Assembly: GCA_002728755.1 (NCBI GenBank)
Contig: PBVT01000085.1
Span: 1 to 64,000, forward strand
Source of the DNA: Myxococcales bacterium
Lineage (GTDB): Bacteria > Myxococcota_A > UBA9042 > UBA3505
DNA: 64,000 nucleotides
Reading direction: 5' to 3'
The notes under the pieces are model-generated. The model was not told where the DNA came from, did no database searches, and saw only the letters and a program-made list of their open reading frames with translations. Shown here piece after piece: positions 39,221 to 50,066 of this stretch. Within the stretch, counting starts at the first letter, position 1; each line of letters starts with the position of its first letter. The translations under genes were made by a program, and so were the position numbers.

Positions 39221-40249
39221 TTGTCGAAGCGATCTACCAAAACAAAAAGCAAGACACGGCGTGGGGCTCGAACAAAGCGCAAGGGCATGAGGATCCTCGT
39301 CACCGGTATCAATAATGGGCTGATTATGCGTTCCGTTAGCCTTCTGGATACCAACCCCGAGATCGAGAAGATGATCCTTTGCGATATTCTTCGCCCGACG
39401 CAGATGTTCGAACGAGGTCAATTTGAGCACCTGGATTTAGCCCTGCCCGATTCGGGAGACACCCTTATTCAAATTATGAACCGGGAAAAGATCGACACTG
39501 TCGTCCATGGTGCGTTTCTCGCGAACCCGGCCCGAGACCCAGCATGGGCCCATGAGCTGGAAGCGATTGGCTCGATGCACGTACTCGACGCCTGTGCAGC
39601 GGCAGGGGTGAAGCACCTGGTCTTGAAGAGCACAACGATGGTTTACGGGGCGCACCCCGACACCCCCGCTTTTCTCGAAGAAGACCACGACCTGCGTGGC
39701 GATCCGACCTCACGTTGGGTACATGACAAATTGCAGGCAGATAAACATGTACAGGCCTTCGCTGTGGAACATCCGGAGGTGAAGGTTACGATCTTACGGT
39801 TCGGCACCGTACTGGCACCGTCGATTACGGACTATATGGCCCGCTATCTGGGGCGTTCCGTCGTACCAACCGTCGCTGGATTCGACCCGGTATTACAATT
39901 TCTCGATTTAGATGACGCGGCAGAGGCCTTGCGCCGGGTGGTGGTAAATCGACAGCCCGGTGTGTTCAATATCGTACCTGAGGACGTCTTACCTCTCTCC
40001 GCCGTTTTACGGCTTGGACAGCGGATTCCAATTCCTGTTCCTCGTTCGGTCTTTAACGGATTGTCTCAAGCTTTATGGCGTGCGCAATTGGTGGACATGC
40101 CACCGCGCTTTCTGGATTATCTTTGTTATTCGTGGACGGCTGATCCGGGGCGCGCACGAAAACAGCTGGATTTTCGAGCGCGTAGAAGTTCGCGCTCGGT
40201 TGTCACGGCATTTTACCAAGACACTCATCAGCAAAGGCATGGTGTATGA
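39221..40249 (+). CDS. NAD-dependent epimerase/dehydratase (SDR) family protein
   Basis: ILVTGINNGLIMRSV, STTMVYGAHPDTPAFLEED, Rossmann pattern. Confidence 0.75.
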   Translation: MSKRSTKTKSKTRRGARTKRKGMRILVTGINNGLIMRSVSLLDTNPEIEKMILCDILRPTQMFERGQFEHLDLALPDSGDTLIQIMNREKIDTVVHGAFLANPARDPAWAHELEAIGSMHVLDACAAAGVKHLVLKSTTMVYGAHPDTPAFLEEDHDLRGDPTSRWVHDKLQADKHVQAFAVEHPEVKVTILRFGTVLAPSITDYMARYLGRSVVPTVAGFDPVLQFLDLDDAAEALRRVVVNRQPGVFNIVPEDVLPLSAVLRLGQRIPIPVPRSVFNGLSQALWRAQLVDMPPRFLDYLCYSWTADPGRARKQLDFRARRSSRSVVTAFYQDTHQQRHGV

Positions 40250-41154
40250 CTGTGGAACGAGCAAATGAGCCCCATGGTCGGGTGATGCCACGAACGGTAG
40301 TTCGGGCGCTGGGCAGGATTTTGCCTGCAGGTCCGGTTCGAGTGGCATTGGATCGACTCGCGGAGACACCTCCGGACGTTCATGATGTGGATGAGTTTGG
40401 GATGGATCGTCTCTTCGTGAATGATCTGGGACCGATCCTGGACTTTTTCTATAAGCATTATTTTCGGGTGGACTGTTCCGGTATCGAGAACATTCCTGCG
40501 TCGGGCCCAGCCATATTGGTGGCCAATCACGGTGGGTGGTTACCCATGGACGCCATCATGCTTTCCTATGCTGTGGCACGTTATGTGGAACAGGACATCC
40601 AGCCTCGCCCTTTGCTGGAAGATCGGTTTTTCTATTTTCCATATCTGGGAACCATATTGAATCGATATGGCGCGGTTCGAGCTTGCCAGGAGAACGCACA
40701 GCGCCTGTTGGCAGACGGAAAAATAATCATCGCATTTCCTGAGGGAGAGAAGGGATCGTCCAAGCACTTCCGTGCGCGAGGTAAGGTGCAACGATTTGGT
40801 AGAGGAGGAGTCATACGACTTGCGATGGCTACCGGAGTTCCGGTGCTTCCTGTCACCATTTTAGGGCCGGAAGAAACCTACCCGACCCTTGGTCGCGTAT
40901 CGTTGCTCAAAAGGAGTTTTGGTGTGGCTCAAATGCCAATATCACCACTCTTCCCCTGGTTGGGTCCCCTTGGTTTGGCACCACTACCCACGAAGTGGCA
41001 GATTCGATTTGGACCACCACAGGAAATACCCACTGTGGATGATATGAGTCGCGCGGATCGAGTACAGATCCGAAAGCTTAATGAACGCCTTCGACAACAT
41101 ATTCAGGCCGAGCTATCGGAGATGTATGAAGAACGCAAAGGAGTATTTCGGTGA
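40246..41154 (+). CDS. Lysophospholipid acyltransferase (PlsC-like)
   Basis: [62 protein letters not shown]. Confidence 0.82.
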   Translation: MTVERANEPHGRVMPRTVVRALGRILPAGPVRVALDRLAETPPDVHDVDEFGMDRLFVNDLGPILDFFYKHYFRVDCSGIENIPASGPAILVANHGGWLPMDAIMLSYAVARYVEQDIQPRPLLEDRFFYFPYLGTILNRYGAVRACQENAQRLLADGKIIIAFPEGEKGSSKHFRARGKVQRFGRGGVIRLAMATGVPVLPVTILGPEETYPTLGRVSLLKRSFGVAQMPISPLFPWLGPLGLAPLPTKWQIRFGPPQEIPTVDDMSRADRVQIRKLNERLRQHIQAELSEMYEERKGVFR

Positions 41155-42200
41155 CAAAGGAGAGACAACACATCGATCTTCGAAGTGATACATGCACTCT
41201 TCCAACGCCTGAGATGCGGCAAAGAATGGCGGAGGCTGAAGTTGGTGACGACGTCTACGGTGACGATCCAACCATCGCGCAGCTGGAAAAATATACGGCC
41301 GAGCTTCTTGGGAAGGAGGCCGCCCTTTTCGTTGTAAGTGGGACGATGGCGAATCAAATCGCGATTATTCTAGCAACGCGACCGGGCGATGAGGTGATCG
41401 TTCACAAATATGCCCACCCAGCCCATCACGAAGCAGGTGCCGTTGGTGCGAACGCCGGGGTGAACCTGGTTTTTGTATCAGGCGAAGGTGGTTGTATCGA
41501 TATCGACGAGATGGAGGGGTTCGTACGCCCAGACGCACATTATCTGGCCCAGACCTCGATGCTCATGGTGGAGAACACTCAGAATATGGCCGGAGGCCGC
41601 GTGGTGCCCGTAGACCATATGCAGAAGCTCTACGAACGCGCCAAAGCGCATGAGCTGACGGTTCATCTGGATGGGGCGCGTATCTTCAACGCCAGCGTAG
41701 CCAGCGGCACGCCGGTTCAGGACTTTGCGGCATGTGCGGATACGGTTTCCTTTTGTCTTTCGAAGGGTTTGGGAGCTCCTATCGGGAGCATGCTTTGCGG
41801 TTCCAAGGAGACGATTCGAAAAGCCCGCCGAACCCGGACCCGGCTTGGAGGTGCATGGCGGCAAGCCGGTATGTTGGCGGCCGCTGGACTCTATGCCCTG
41901 GAGACCAATATCGGCGGATTAGCCGCAGATCATCGACGGGCAAGGGTGTTATCCGAAGCCATCGAGGAGTTTGGTGTCTTCTCGATCCCTCACCCGGTCG
42001 ATACCAATATTATTTTCATGGATACCGTGCAGGAAGGTGTTCTGGGTGGTCGGGAATTGGAAGCCGCCCTAAAGCGCGAAGGGATATTGGCCAACGCTGT
42101 TTCACCTCGGGGGGTTCGGTTTGTGACGCACCTGGGGATTACAGACGAAGACATTGAACACACCATCAATGCTCTCGGTCGCATTATCGCTTCCGGTTAG
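41151..42200 (+). CDS. ltaE: Low-specificity L-threonine aldolase
   Basis: [73 protein letters not shown]. Confidence 0.9.
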   Translation: MTKERQHIDLRSDTCTLPTPEMRQRMAEAEVGDDVYGDDPTIAQLEKYTAELLGKEAALFVVSGTMANQIAIILATRPGDEVIVHKYAHPAHHEAGAVGANAGVNLVFVSGEGGCIDIDEMEGFVRPDAHYLAQTSMLMVENTQNMAGGRVVPVDHMQKLYERAKAHELTVHLDGARIFNASVASGTPVQDFAACADTVSFCLSKGLGAPIGSMLCGSKETIRKARRTRTRLGGAWRQAGMLAAAGLYALETNIGGLAADHRRARVLSEAIEEFGVFSIPHPVDTNIIFMDTVQEGVLGGRELEAALKREGILANAVSPRGVRFVTHLGITDEDIEHTINALGRIIASG

Positions 42201-42781
42201 TTTTTCGGCCCAGCAATAGCCTTCAACCCGTAGAGGTTGGGTTCGCTTTGGTGACATGCGGTGCAGGTTTCCCGGCGTATGGTCTGTAACGGGGTACCTT
42301 TGCTATTCAGCTGACCGTAAATCCAGCCCGTCTCGGACGATCCTTGAAACCGACGCATCGTAAATGTCTCGAGAATCTGTTCCAGCCCATCACGTACCAA
42401 TAGTACAGCAGTGGCTCCTACGGGTGCTGTTTGACCGCTTTCAAGTGCCTGTCGAAGACTATTTTCCAGGTATATATCGATAATAGCCCCATGATGACGC
42501 TTCCCCGAGGAGATCCGCTGTCGTGTCCAGCGTTGTGGATCTTCAAGAGAGGGGAACTCAAGGCTCTTAACAGCGTCATGTTTGGCTGGTGCTTTCGCTT
42601 CCTTGGTCGACTCGACCTCGTTTTCTGTAGCCGGTGGGTTGGTCTTGGACTCCGCTGCTGGGCCTACGAGGAGCACCACAGTTCCCATTCCAAGCACAGC
42701 AATAAGACACGCCAGCGCAATTCCAATTGCCACAGGACGTCGACCTTCTTTCGACACCGATCCAACCTCATCCTTTTTCAT
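42197..42781 (-). CDS. Membrane-anchored protein with a single C-terminal CxxCH heme motif
   Basis: N-terminal [21 protein letters not shown]. Confidence 0.55.
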   Translation of the reverse strand: MKKDEVGSVSKEGRRPVAIGIALACLIAVLGMGTVVLLVGPAAESKTNPPATENEVESTKEAKAPAKHDAVKSLEFPSLEDPQRWTRQRISSGKRHHGAIIDIYLENSLRQALESGQTAPVGATAVLLVRDGLEQILETFTMRRFQGSSETGWIYGQLNSKGTPLQTIRRETCTACHQSEPNLYGLKAIAGPKN

Positions 42782-42784
42782 GAT

Positions 42785-43117
42785 CTAGTTCGACTCTGTC
42801 TCCGTTTCAATCAGGGCTCGCATTGCGTCGATATCATCAAAGTCGATGTGAAGGAATCGTATGCCCATTCCCGCATCGGCATCTCCCTGTCGAACCCAGA
42901 CAACTTCGCCTTCTATGGACACTTCACGTCCATTTACGGTGAAGGTCAGCTCTACGTTCTGGCCTTTATCGAGGGGATGTTCGGTTCGGATGTAAGCACC
43001 TCCCAGGGAGAGGTTGGCCATCAGCATGCGTGTATAATTCGACTCGATGGCGGATCGGAGTTGACCTTCGAGTGAAATATGAACGCGTTGGTGTTCGCGA
43101 CGGTTGTCCGTTGTCAT
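42785..43117 (-). CDS. PilZ-domain protein
   Basis: REHQRVHISLEGQ...NLSLGGAYIRTEHPLDKGQNVELTFTVNGREVSIEGEVVWV. Confidence 0.8.
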   Translation of the reverse strand: MTTDNRREHQRVHISLEGQLRSAIESNYTRMLMANLSLGGAYIRTEHPLDKGQNVELTFTVNGREVSIEGEVVWVRQGDADAGMGIRFLHIDFDDIDAMRALIETETESN

Positions 43118-43758
43118 GGGCGGTACTCCAAACTATAGATCAACCATTCGACTCCACGCTTATGAAACTTGAGCCGCCAGGGAAAATTCATCCCCGGTGC
43201 GGTAAAGGAAAAGGTTGCCTCGGAAGCCGAGGCCTCTTCTTGCGTCAATCCCTGTTCGAGGAGTGTTTTGATCGGTACCTTGGTTGCTGTTTTTCGCAGA
43301 GGCTTAGCAAGCTCTTCGATGAAGTTTTCCATCTGTTGCGTTCGATCTTTGAGTTTATTCTGAACCGATAGTTCCTGCCATGTGTTGCCTAGCGCCTTAC
43401 CGGATACAACGAGCTTTCGGGAGTTGATGAAATAATAGGCGGGAGCATTCTTGGTTCTGGCCAGCCCAGGAGAGCCTGGATGGCTGCACAGATCGCCGTG
43501 TAGACAACCAATGAAATTCTTCGCGGCCTTCTGTGCTGTTGAGCAGAGAATCAGACAACCCCCGACCGCAGGTGGGCGGTTTCGTCCGGCTTTTTTGTAC
43601 TTCTTCTTGTCGATATCGGGTTGGGACTGCTTCTGTACGTCTGGTTGGTTCCGATTCGACGTGGGAGCATCTGCTGTTGTCTGGTGCGGCCCTGTACTTC
43701 GGTTACAGGCCAGCAGGAGTACCAGGAGTACGAAGTTGAAAAAACGTGGTTTAAACAT
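43114..43758 (-). CDS. Hypothetical lipoprotein
   Basis: MFKPRFFNFVLLVLLLACNRS lipobox. Confidence 0.55.
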   Translation of the reverse strand: MFKPRFFNFVLLVLLLACNRSTGPHQTTADAPTSNRNQPDVQKQSQPDIDKKKYKKAGRNRPPAVGGCLILCSTAQKAAKNFIGCLHGDLCSHPGSPGLARTKNAPAYYFINSRKLVVSGKALGNTWQELSVQNKLKDRTQQMENFIEELAKPLRKTATKVPIKTLLEQGLTQEEASASEATFSFTAPGMNFPWRLKFHKRGVEWLIYSLEYRP

Positions 43759-44650
43759 GGAATCTTTCCGCTATTCGTTGGAGACCGCTCTTCACTTTAT
43801 CTAGCATCGGGGCAGGAAAAGCGGAGAGACGAACACGATGACGGTAGGGGTGATGGTTACAAGCAAAACTACCGATACCCTCTTCCACAAGGGCATCAAA
43901 AAGTCTGTCTACGCTTGATCCTACATTACCCAACCAGAGGAAGCCGGCACGTTCGAATGCTTCAAAGCCCAGCGATTTTGCATGGCTTGCGAGATCGGAG
44001 AAGAGAGCGCTCTGATCTTGAAGGCGTCTATGGGCAGCTTGCTCAAAGCGCTCTGTGTCCACATGATCTGCCAAAGAAAGTAATGCATCGCTTCCCTTCA
44101 TACGGGCGTCGTTAGTAATCCAGGCTAGCCCAGGTCGCTGAAGTTCGTCTCTTACGGCCGGTTGCAAGAGATGCCATTGCCCCTCGGTATGAAGGCGAAC
44201 GGCACCAAAGGGTAGCCCTCGCATATCTACAAGGACCGGGGTGCTTTGCGTATGTTCCCAGCTGTCGTCGTGATCGACGACAACCAGGTCGATGGTCGAC
44301 TCCAGCGCTTTTGCGCAAGTTGTGGGGTCTATACGGCCGTTTAGCAGTCTGCCTCCGTCGATATAGCGCTTACCGGATTTCAGGATAGCGCGGCGAATAT
44401 CAGGGCGGGTGGGTTCGAATACGAGGATGTATCCCTCTCCTTCAAGAGAGGAAAAGAAGCGAACCAGAACTTCCATCGCGGTGGTGGCGACAAGCGTATG
44501 ATCGGTCCGGTGGGGCGTCTGCTGGACCCAGGGGAGTTCCGTTACCTGAGTCGTAGCCAGGGCTTCTGTCGAGAGGTCGATCAGATCCAAGCCCACCGGT
44601 AGAGCTCGATCTTCCGGGACTCGACAGTCGTGTGTGGCTGGAGCTCTCAT
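43751..44650 (-). CDS. Divergent fold-type-I aminotransferase-like protein
   Basis: C-terminal HisC-like HPYRHRVRLSAFPAPMLDKVKSGLQRI; no recognisable SxxK PLP-lysine motif. Confidence 0.4.
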   Translation of the reverse strand: MRAPATHDCRVPEDRALPVGLDLIDLSTEALATTQVTELPWVQQTPHRTDHTLVATTAMEVLVRFFSSLEGEGYILVFEPTRPDIRRAILKSGKRYIDGGRLLNGRIDPTTCAKALESTIDLVVVDHDDSWEHTQSTPVLVDMRGLPFGAVRLHTEGQWHLLQPAVRDELQRPGLAWITNDARMKGSDALLSLADHVDTERFEQAAHRRLQDQSALFSDLASHAKSLGFEAFERAGFLWLGNVGSSVDRLFDALVEEGIGSFACNHHPYRHRVRLSAFPAPMLDKVKSGLQRIAERFHV

Positions 44651-44830
44651 GTTCCCGTTTCCTTGTTTCGAGCAGGGAGCGTACCCCGAATCATAATCTC
44701 TGTCATACTGCTGGTCATTCCTGGAAACTCCAAGGCATACTTTTTCTTGCTTTTTCGTTGTAAGTATTGGACCTCTGTCTGGGTGGATGATACACTTTCG
44801 TTATTGTTTTTCGGGGAGTAAAGAAACCTC

Positions 44831-46153
44831 TTGGAGGTTCCATATACTGAAATAGTCCTGATTCTTGGGTGCATTGGGGCATCTGGATTTTTCTCTGCGG
44901 CGGAGACGGCGTTTACGAGTATCTCCGACCTCCGTGCCGACCAGCTCATCGAAGAAGGTGCGCGTGGTCAGTCTATGTTGAAACTCTGGGCTCGTGTACC
45001 CAACCGGGTGTTGACGACCATTCTCATCGGAAACAACCTCGTAAACATGTTGGCGGCGGCATTGGCTGGGCGGCTTACAGATCGCTTATTTCGAGAAGTG
45101 TTCGAATTAGATGCTGGAAGCAGTGGCGCATTGGCAGTCGCCGTGGGTGGTATGACGTTACTCGTGCTTATCTTTGGAGAAATCTTTCCAAAGACCTATG
45201 CCAAGCATAATGCGGAACGGTATCTTCATTATTCCGGGCCATTATTGGTCTTTTATTACCTGGTCTACCCGATGACGATTTGCTTCGTGGCCCTGTCTCG
45301 TGGTCTTGCGACAATAGTTGGGGCGAAGATCACGAAAGATGGGCCCATGGTTCGTATTGAAGATATCGAGCATATGGTGCGTGTAGGGGCTAAGAGCGCC
45401 GCTCTGGATGAGGAACAGGCCCGATACCTGTCTGGGGTGCTCGACCTGGAGGATCGCGTCGTACGGGAGATTCTAGTGCCGCGGACAGATATGACGGCCT
45501 TTGAACTCGGTTCGGATCTGGATGTGGTCCTACAAACCATTGAAGATGAAGGGTACAGCCGGTATCCGGTCTTCAAAGATCAGATGGATGAGATCGTCGG
45601 GGTTCTGTATGCGAAGGATCTTCTGGTCGTTCTGGCTAAGAACCAACCGGACCCCGAAACATTCGATCTTCAAGCTCTACTTCGGGCAGCTGTCTTCGTG
45701 CCGGAATCCCGTAATGTGGGTGATCTCCTACAAGACTTCCGCACAAAGAAAACCCATATGGGTATCGTTGTCGACGAGCATGGTGGGATTGCAGGCCTTG
45801 TAACCCTGGAAGATGTGCTCGAAGAAATTGTTGGCGAGATTTACGACGAATTCGATGATGAAGACGACCACCCCATTCAAGAACTGACCGAGGGACATTT
45901 CAGCCTCGATGGTGGTGCCGCACTCCATGATGTGGAACAGGCGTTGGGCATCGAGTTTCCGGAAGAAACGGACTACGACAGTATCGCAGGCTTTGTTCTG
46001 AGTGCTGCCGGAGAGATGCCACAACCCGGTTTTGACCATATGTATGGGGGCTTTCGATTTGTGGTTGTTGACGCCGATGAGCGACGAGTATCTCGGGTGG
46101 ATGCGGTCTATGTCGGGGACGACGAACAGCAAGAAACCGTTTCCAACGCTTGA
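44831..46153 (+). CDS. CNNM/CorC-type protein: DUF21 membrane domain, CBS pair, transporter-associated domain
   Basis: FFSAAETAFTSIS, LVPRTDMTAFELGSDL, MGIVVDEHGGIAGLVTLEDVLEEIVGEIYDEFD. Confidence 0.9.
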   Translation: MEVPYTEIVLILGCIGASGFFSAAETAFTSISDLRADQLIEEGARGQSMLKLWARVPNRVLTTILIGNNLVNMLAAALAGRLTDRLFREVFELDAGSSGALAVAVGGMTLLVLIFGEIFPKTYAKHNAERYLHYSGPLLVFYYLVYPMTICFVALSRGLATIVGAKITKDGPMVRIEDIEHMVRVGAKSAALDEEQARYLSGVLDLEDRVVREILVPRTDMTAFELGSDLDVVLQTIEDEGYSRYPVFKDQMDEIVGVLYAKDLLVVLAKNQPDPETFDLQALLRAAVFVPESRNVGDLLQDFRTKKTHMGIVVDEHGGIAGLVTLEDVLEEIVGEIYDEFDDEDDHPIQELTEGHFSLDGGAALHDVEQALGIEFPEETDYDSIAGFVLSAAGEMPQPGFDHMYGGFRFVVVDADERRVSRVDAVYVGDDEQQETVSNA

Positions 46154-47337
46154 TCGAACAACGCTTTCGGCGTAAACCGCGTGTTGTGAGTATTCCTCTT
46201 TTCGACCCCAAGCGTGCCCACGCACCGCTGCAGAAAGCCCTGGAAGAAGCCGCTGTTTCGGTGCTTCGATCGGGTCGCTATATTCTTGGCCCTGAGGTGG
46301 AAGCCTTCGAACAGAGCCTGTCGGACCGACTCGAAGGTAGGCCCGTCGTTGGTGTGTCTTCCGGGACCGATGCATTGGTTCTCGCGCTTCGTGCTTTGGA
46401 GATTGGTCCCGGAGATGAGGTTCTTACGACTCCCTATACCTTTGTTGCTACGGTGGATGCGATTCTACGAGTCGGCGCAACGCCTCGCTTTGTCGATATT
46501 GATCCGACAACATTGATGCCGACCGCTGAAGCTTTAACCGCAGCAACAAGCGCGGCTACCAGGGCGGTAATCATCGTGCATCTATTTGGTGCAGCATTTG
46601 ATTGTTCGGAGCTGGAAGAGCTGCGTTCCAGAGGTATCGCGGTTCTTGAGGATGCTGCGCAGGCCTTTGGTGCACGCCTGGGTGACCGGGAAGTGGGCAC
46701 AATGGGAGATGTGGGAGCCTTCTCCTTTTTCCCTACGAAGAATCTGGGGGGATATGGGGATGGCGGCGCCGTCGTATTGGATAGTCAGGAAAGAGCCGAC
46801 TATGTACGCGCATTGCGCGCCCATGGGCGGGGGGCGCGATCCTATTACAGTTCCCATATTGGATATAATGCACGACTCGACGCGATGCAGGCGGCGTTAT
46901 TGCGCGTGAAGCTTGCCCACGTCGATGCTGCCAACAGCACCCGCCGGGATCTGGCTGGTAACTATCATGCATTGATTCAGGCCGATGAACGTCTCCGTGA
47001 GCTGGTCGTTCTGACTCCCGATCCAGAGAGCCTTCCAGGCCATGTCTTTCATCAGTATGTTCTACGGGTGAAGCCCGGTTTTCGAGATGTTGCAGTGGCA
47101 CACCTCAAGGAAAGCAAGATCGGTGTGGGGATCTATTATCCAACCGGAGTACATCAACAGCCTCTGGTAAAGGGTCATGTGGATGCCGAACTCCAATTTC
47201 CCGAGACGGAAGCCGCCTGTTTGAGTACCTTTGCAATTCCAATGTTCCCGGGACTGACGGGTAAGGAGCAAGAGGAAGTGATTTTCCGATTATGCGAAGC
47301 GGCCGAACAATATATGCGGGCATCGGGTCAGGGGTAG
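46150..47337 (+). CDS. DegT/DnrJ/EryC1/StrS aminotransferase
   Basis: GVSSGTDALVLALRALEIGPGDEV, EDAAQAFGARL, FSFFPTKNLGGYGDGG. Confidence 0.93.
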   Translation: MIEQRFRRKPRVVSIPLFDPKRAHAPLQKALEEAAVSVLRSGRYILGPEVEAFEQSLSDRLEGRPVVGVSSGTDALVLALRALEIGPGDEVLTTPYTFVATVDAILRVGATPRFVDIDPTTLMPTAEALTAATSAATRAVIIVHLFGAAFDCSELEELRSRGIAVLEDAAQAFGARLGDREVGTMGDVGAFSFFPTKNLGGYGDGGAVVLDSQERADYVRALRAHGRGARSYYSSHIGYNARLDAMQAALLRVKLAHVDAANSTRRDLAGNYHALIQADERLRELVVLTPDPESLPGHVFHQYVLRVKPGFRDVAVAHLKESKIGVGIYYPTGVHQQPLVKGHVDAELQFPETEAACLSTFAIPMFPGLTGKEQEEVIFRLCEAAEQYMRASGQG

Positions 47338-47341
47338 ATCA

Positions 47342-48322
47342 ATGACGACGATTGCAATCACAGGAGCCGCAGGTTTCATTGGAACCCACGTGTCGGAGAT
47401 GTTGCTCAGCCGTGGTGATACCGTTGTGGGGCTCGATAACTTTAACGACTTCTACGATCCCGCCATCAAACGGGCCAACGCGAAACACCTCCAACGCTGG
47501 GAGGGTTTTCGGCTTGTAGAAGGGGATATACAGTCGCCTGAGAGCCTAGACGCGGTTCTTGGTTCTGGCGATGTCGACGCAATCATTCATTTAGCCGCGA
47601 GAGCCGGTGTTCGGCCTTCGGTAGAAGATCCATCCCTTTACGCCGACGTAAATGTTCGTGGGACGATCCAGGTATTAGAGGCGGCCGTTCGTTACGGGAT
47701 TGAACGATTTGTGTTTGCTTCGTCATCGAGTGTCTATGGGGCAAATACCAAGACTCCTTTTCATGAGGAGGACCCGGTAGAATTACCCGAGAGCCCCTAT
47801 GCGGCGACAAAACGGGCCGGAGAGCTTCTGTGTCGAACCTATCACCATCTATACGCCACGACGGGACCGTTACAGAGCCTCGCCGTTCTTCGGTTCTTTA
47901 CGGTGTACGGACCAGGTCAAAGACCGGAGATGGCGATTAGCAAATTCACGAAGCGAATGATCCAGGGGCAGACAATTCCGATGTTCGGGGATGGCAGCTC
48001 GTTACGAGACTATACCTACGTGGACGATATCGTTGCCGGTGTGGTGGCGGCGCTAGATCGGTCTCAAGGCTATCGCATCTTCAACCTCGGCGGTGGCCAA
48101 CCGGTACGTCTCGATGCGATGATTGCGGCCGTAGCAAAGGCCGTTGGTGTAGAGCCTGTGATTGAAGAGTTGCCCATGCAACCAGGGGATGTGCAGGTCA
48201 CCGTCTCGGACTGCTCGAGGGCTCGAGAGGAGTTGGGGTATCTCCCGCAAACGTCATTGAACGATGGGATATCCGAATATGTGAAATGGCATATGATGAA
48301 CCGGCACGATTCCGACCGGTAA
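47342..48322 (+). CDS. NAD-dependent nucleotide-sugar epimerase (UDP-glucuronate 4-epimerase-like)
   Basis: AITGAAGFIGTHVSEMLLSRGDTVVGLDNFNDFYDPAIKRAN, SSSVYGANTKTPF, YAATKRAGE. Confidence 0.9.
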   Translation: MTTIAITGAAGFIGTHVSEMLLSRGDTVVGLDNFNDFYDPAIKRANAKHLQRWEGFRLVEGDIQSPESLDAVLGSGDVDAIIHLAARAGVRPSVEDPSLYADVNVRGTIQVLEAAVRYGIERFVFASSSSVYGANTKTPFHEEDPVELPESPYAATKRAGELLCRTYHHLYATTGPLQSLAVLRFFTVYGPGQRPEMAISKFTKRMIQGQTIPMFGDGSSLRDYTYVDDIVAGVVAALDRSQGYRIFNLGGGQPVRLDAMIAAVAKAVGVEPVIEELPMQPGDVQVTVSDCSRAREELGYLPQTSLNDGISEYVKWHMMNRHDSDR

Positions 48323-48339
48323 AGCATGCAGGAAGAATT

Positions 48340-49239
48340 ATGGTGGATACGACAGATAGTGTGAAGGGTATAATTACAGTTCTCGGGGGTGGGACCATGG
48401 GGCGGGGCATCGTCCATGTGGCCCTCGCCAGCGGCTTTCAAGTGCGGTTATCTGATATCTCAGAGGAGGCCGTCGCCAACGCGGTGGCAGGTGTCCATAA
48501 GACTCTTGGCCGTGCCGTAGAGCGAGGGAAGTTATCCGAAGACGAGTGCCAATCTTGCCATTCGAATCTGCAGACAAGTGTTGATGCAGCGGAGGCGGCT
48601 TCGGGAGCGGATCTTGTTATCGAGGCAATCCCAGAATCCATCGATCTCAAATGTGCGCTGTATGCGCGCATCGCACCGGTACTCGGAGCCCAGACGATCC
48701 TCGCGACCAACACTTCTGCTCTTCCTGTGACGCAATTGGCCGAGGCCTCCGGTGTGGCGGAACGATTTGTGGGTATGCATTTCTTTAATCCACCCTTTGC
48801 GTTGAAGCTGTTGGAATTGATCCGCACCGAACACTCCTCCGAAGATACGTTGTCACGGGCGAGGGTTTTCGCGGCCCAGCTAGGCCGACAGCTCGTGGAA
48901 GTTCGAGATTCCCCCGGTTTTGCGACCAGTCGTCTGGGCATTACCCTGGCCAACGAGGCTATGCGTATGGTCGAGCAAGAGGTTGCGAGCGCGTCGGATA
49001 TCGATACTGCTCTGCGCTTTGGTTATGGACACCCCATGGGACCGCTGGAGTTGACCGATCTGGTGGGACTGGATGTTCGATTGGCGATCACTCGTCATTT
49101 ATATGCAGAGTTGGGCACCGACACTTTCCAGCCGCCTCGCATTCTAGAAGACCTGGTCTCTCAGGGACGGCTTGGTCGAAAATCTGGACATGGATTCTAT
49201 CACTGGGTGGATGGTAAAAAGGTCGAAACAGCTTCCTGA
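48340..49239 (+). CDS. 3-hydroxybutyryl-CoA dehydrogenase-like protein
   Basis: ITVLGGGTMGRGIVHVALASGFQV, MHFFNPPFALKLLELIR, GYGHPMGPLELTDLVGLD. Confidence 0.9.
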   Translation: MVDTTDSVKGIITVLGGGTMGRGIVHVALASGFQVRLSDISEEAVANAVAGVHKTLGRAVERGKLSEDECQSCHSNLQTSVDAAEAASGADLVIEAIPESIDLKCALYARIAPVLGAQTILATNTSALPVTQLAEASGVAERFVGMHFFNPPFALKLLELIRTEHSSEDTLSRARVFAAQLGRQLVEVRDSPGFATSRLGITLANEAMRMVEQEVASASDIDTALRFGYGHPMGPLELTDLVGLDVRLAITRHLYAELGTDTFQPPRILEDLVSQGRLGRKSGHGFYHWVDGKKVETAS

Positions 49240-49340
49240 GCGGCATTAGTGCCAGACCCTTCCCTGTTAGCCGATAATTCCCAATTGACCGGGAATCGTT
49301 TTCGTGCGTAAACGAGTCATACGGCGGTTGGATCCTCTAA

Positions 49341-50066
49341 ATGATTCGATTATTCAAGCTTACAAAGCGATACCCAAATGGGGTAGAAGCGCTTAAGGGC
49401 ATCAATCTACACGTGCCCACCGATAGCTTCGTGTATCTGACGGGCCCGAGCGGCTCCGGAAAAACGACCCTTATGAAGCTTATCCTCTGTATGGAGAGGG
49501 CCAGCGAGGGGGAAATTCTGGTAGCCGGGCGTAACCTCCGCATGTTGAGCCGGCAAAGTATTCCAGTGCTTCGGCGTAATATCGGGGTCGTATTTCAGGA
49601 CTTCAAGTTACTTTCGGATCGGAACGTATCGGAGAACGTTGCGTTGGGTCTGGAGATCTTCGGGTTTAGTCGGAACGAGATACGGAGCCGAGTTGCGGAG
49701 ACTCTCGATCGGGTCGGTATGCTACGGTTCCAACGCGCCTTTCCAACAATGTTGTCGGCTGGTGAACAACAGCGTGTCGCCATAGCCCGTGCGATCGTCA
49801 CTCGTCCCAAGATTCTCCTCGCTGATGAGCCAACAGGGAATGTGGATCCAGAGATGAGTCTGGATATTGGTCGTCTATTCAACGACATCAATGCGGATAA
49901 TACGACTGTAATGGTCGCGACCCACGATCCGAACCTTCCTCGCGAGATCGCCCACCGTACATTGACCCTGAATAACGGGTATCTGGTTCTAGATACGGAC
50001 CCACAATATGTACCCGATCTCGACTCCATGGATGCGGAAGACCAGGCGGAGTTGTTTTCGCAATGA
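49341..50066 (+). CDS. ftsE: Cell division ATP-binding protein FtsE
   Basis: MIRLFKLTKRYPNGVEALKGINL, GPSGSGKTTLMKL, LSAGEQQRVAIARAIV; overlaps ftsX by 4 bp. Confidence 0.93.
   Translation: MIRLFKLTKRYPNGVEALKGINLHVPTDSFVYLTGPSGSGKTTLMKLILCMERASEGEILVAGRNLRMLSRQSIPVLRRNIGVVFQDFKLLSDRNVSENVALGLEIFGFSRNEIRSRVAETLDRVGMLRFQRAFPTMLSAGEQQRVAIARAIVTRPKILLADEPTGNVDPEMSLDIGRLFNDINADNTTVMVATHDPNLPREIAHRTLTLNNGYLVLDTDPQYVPDLDSMDAEDQAELFSQ

Noticed and set aside
49262-49310. Inverted repeat ATTCCC-aattgacc-GGGAAT upstream of ftsE
   Set aside because: Only 6-bp arms and a single copy; too likely by chance to call as an operator without comparative data.
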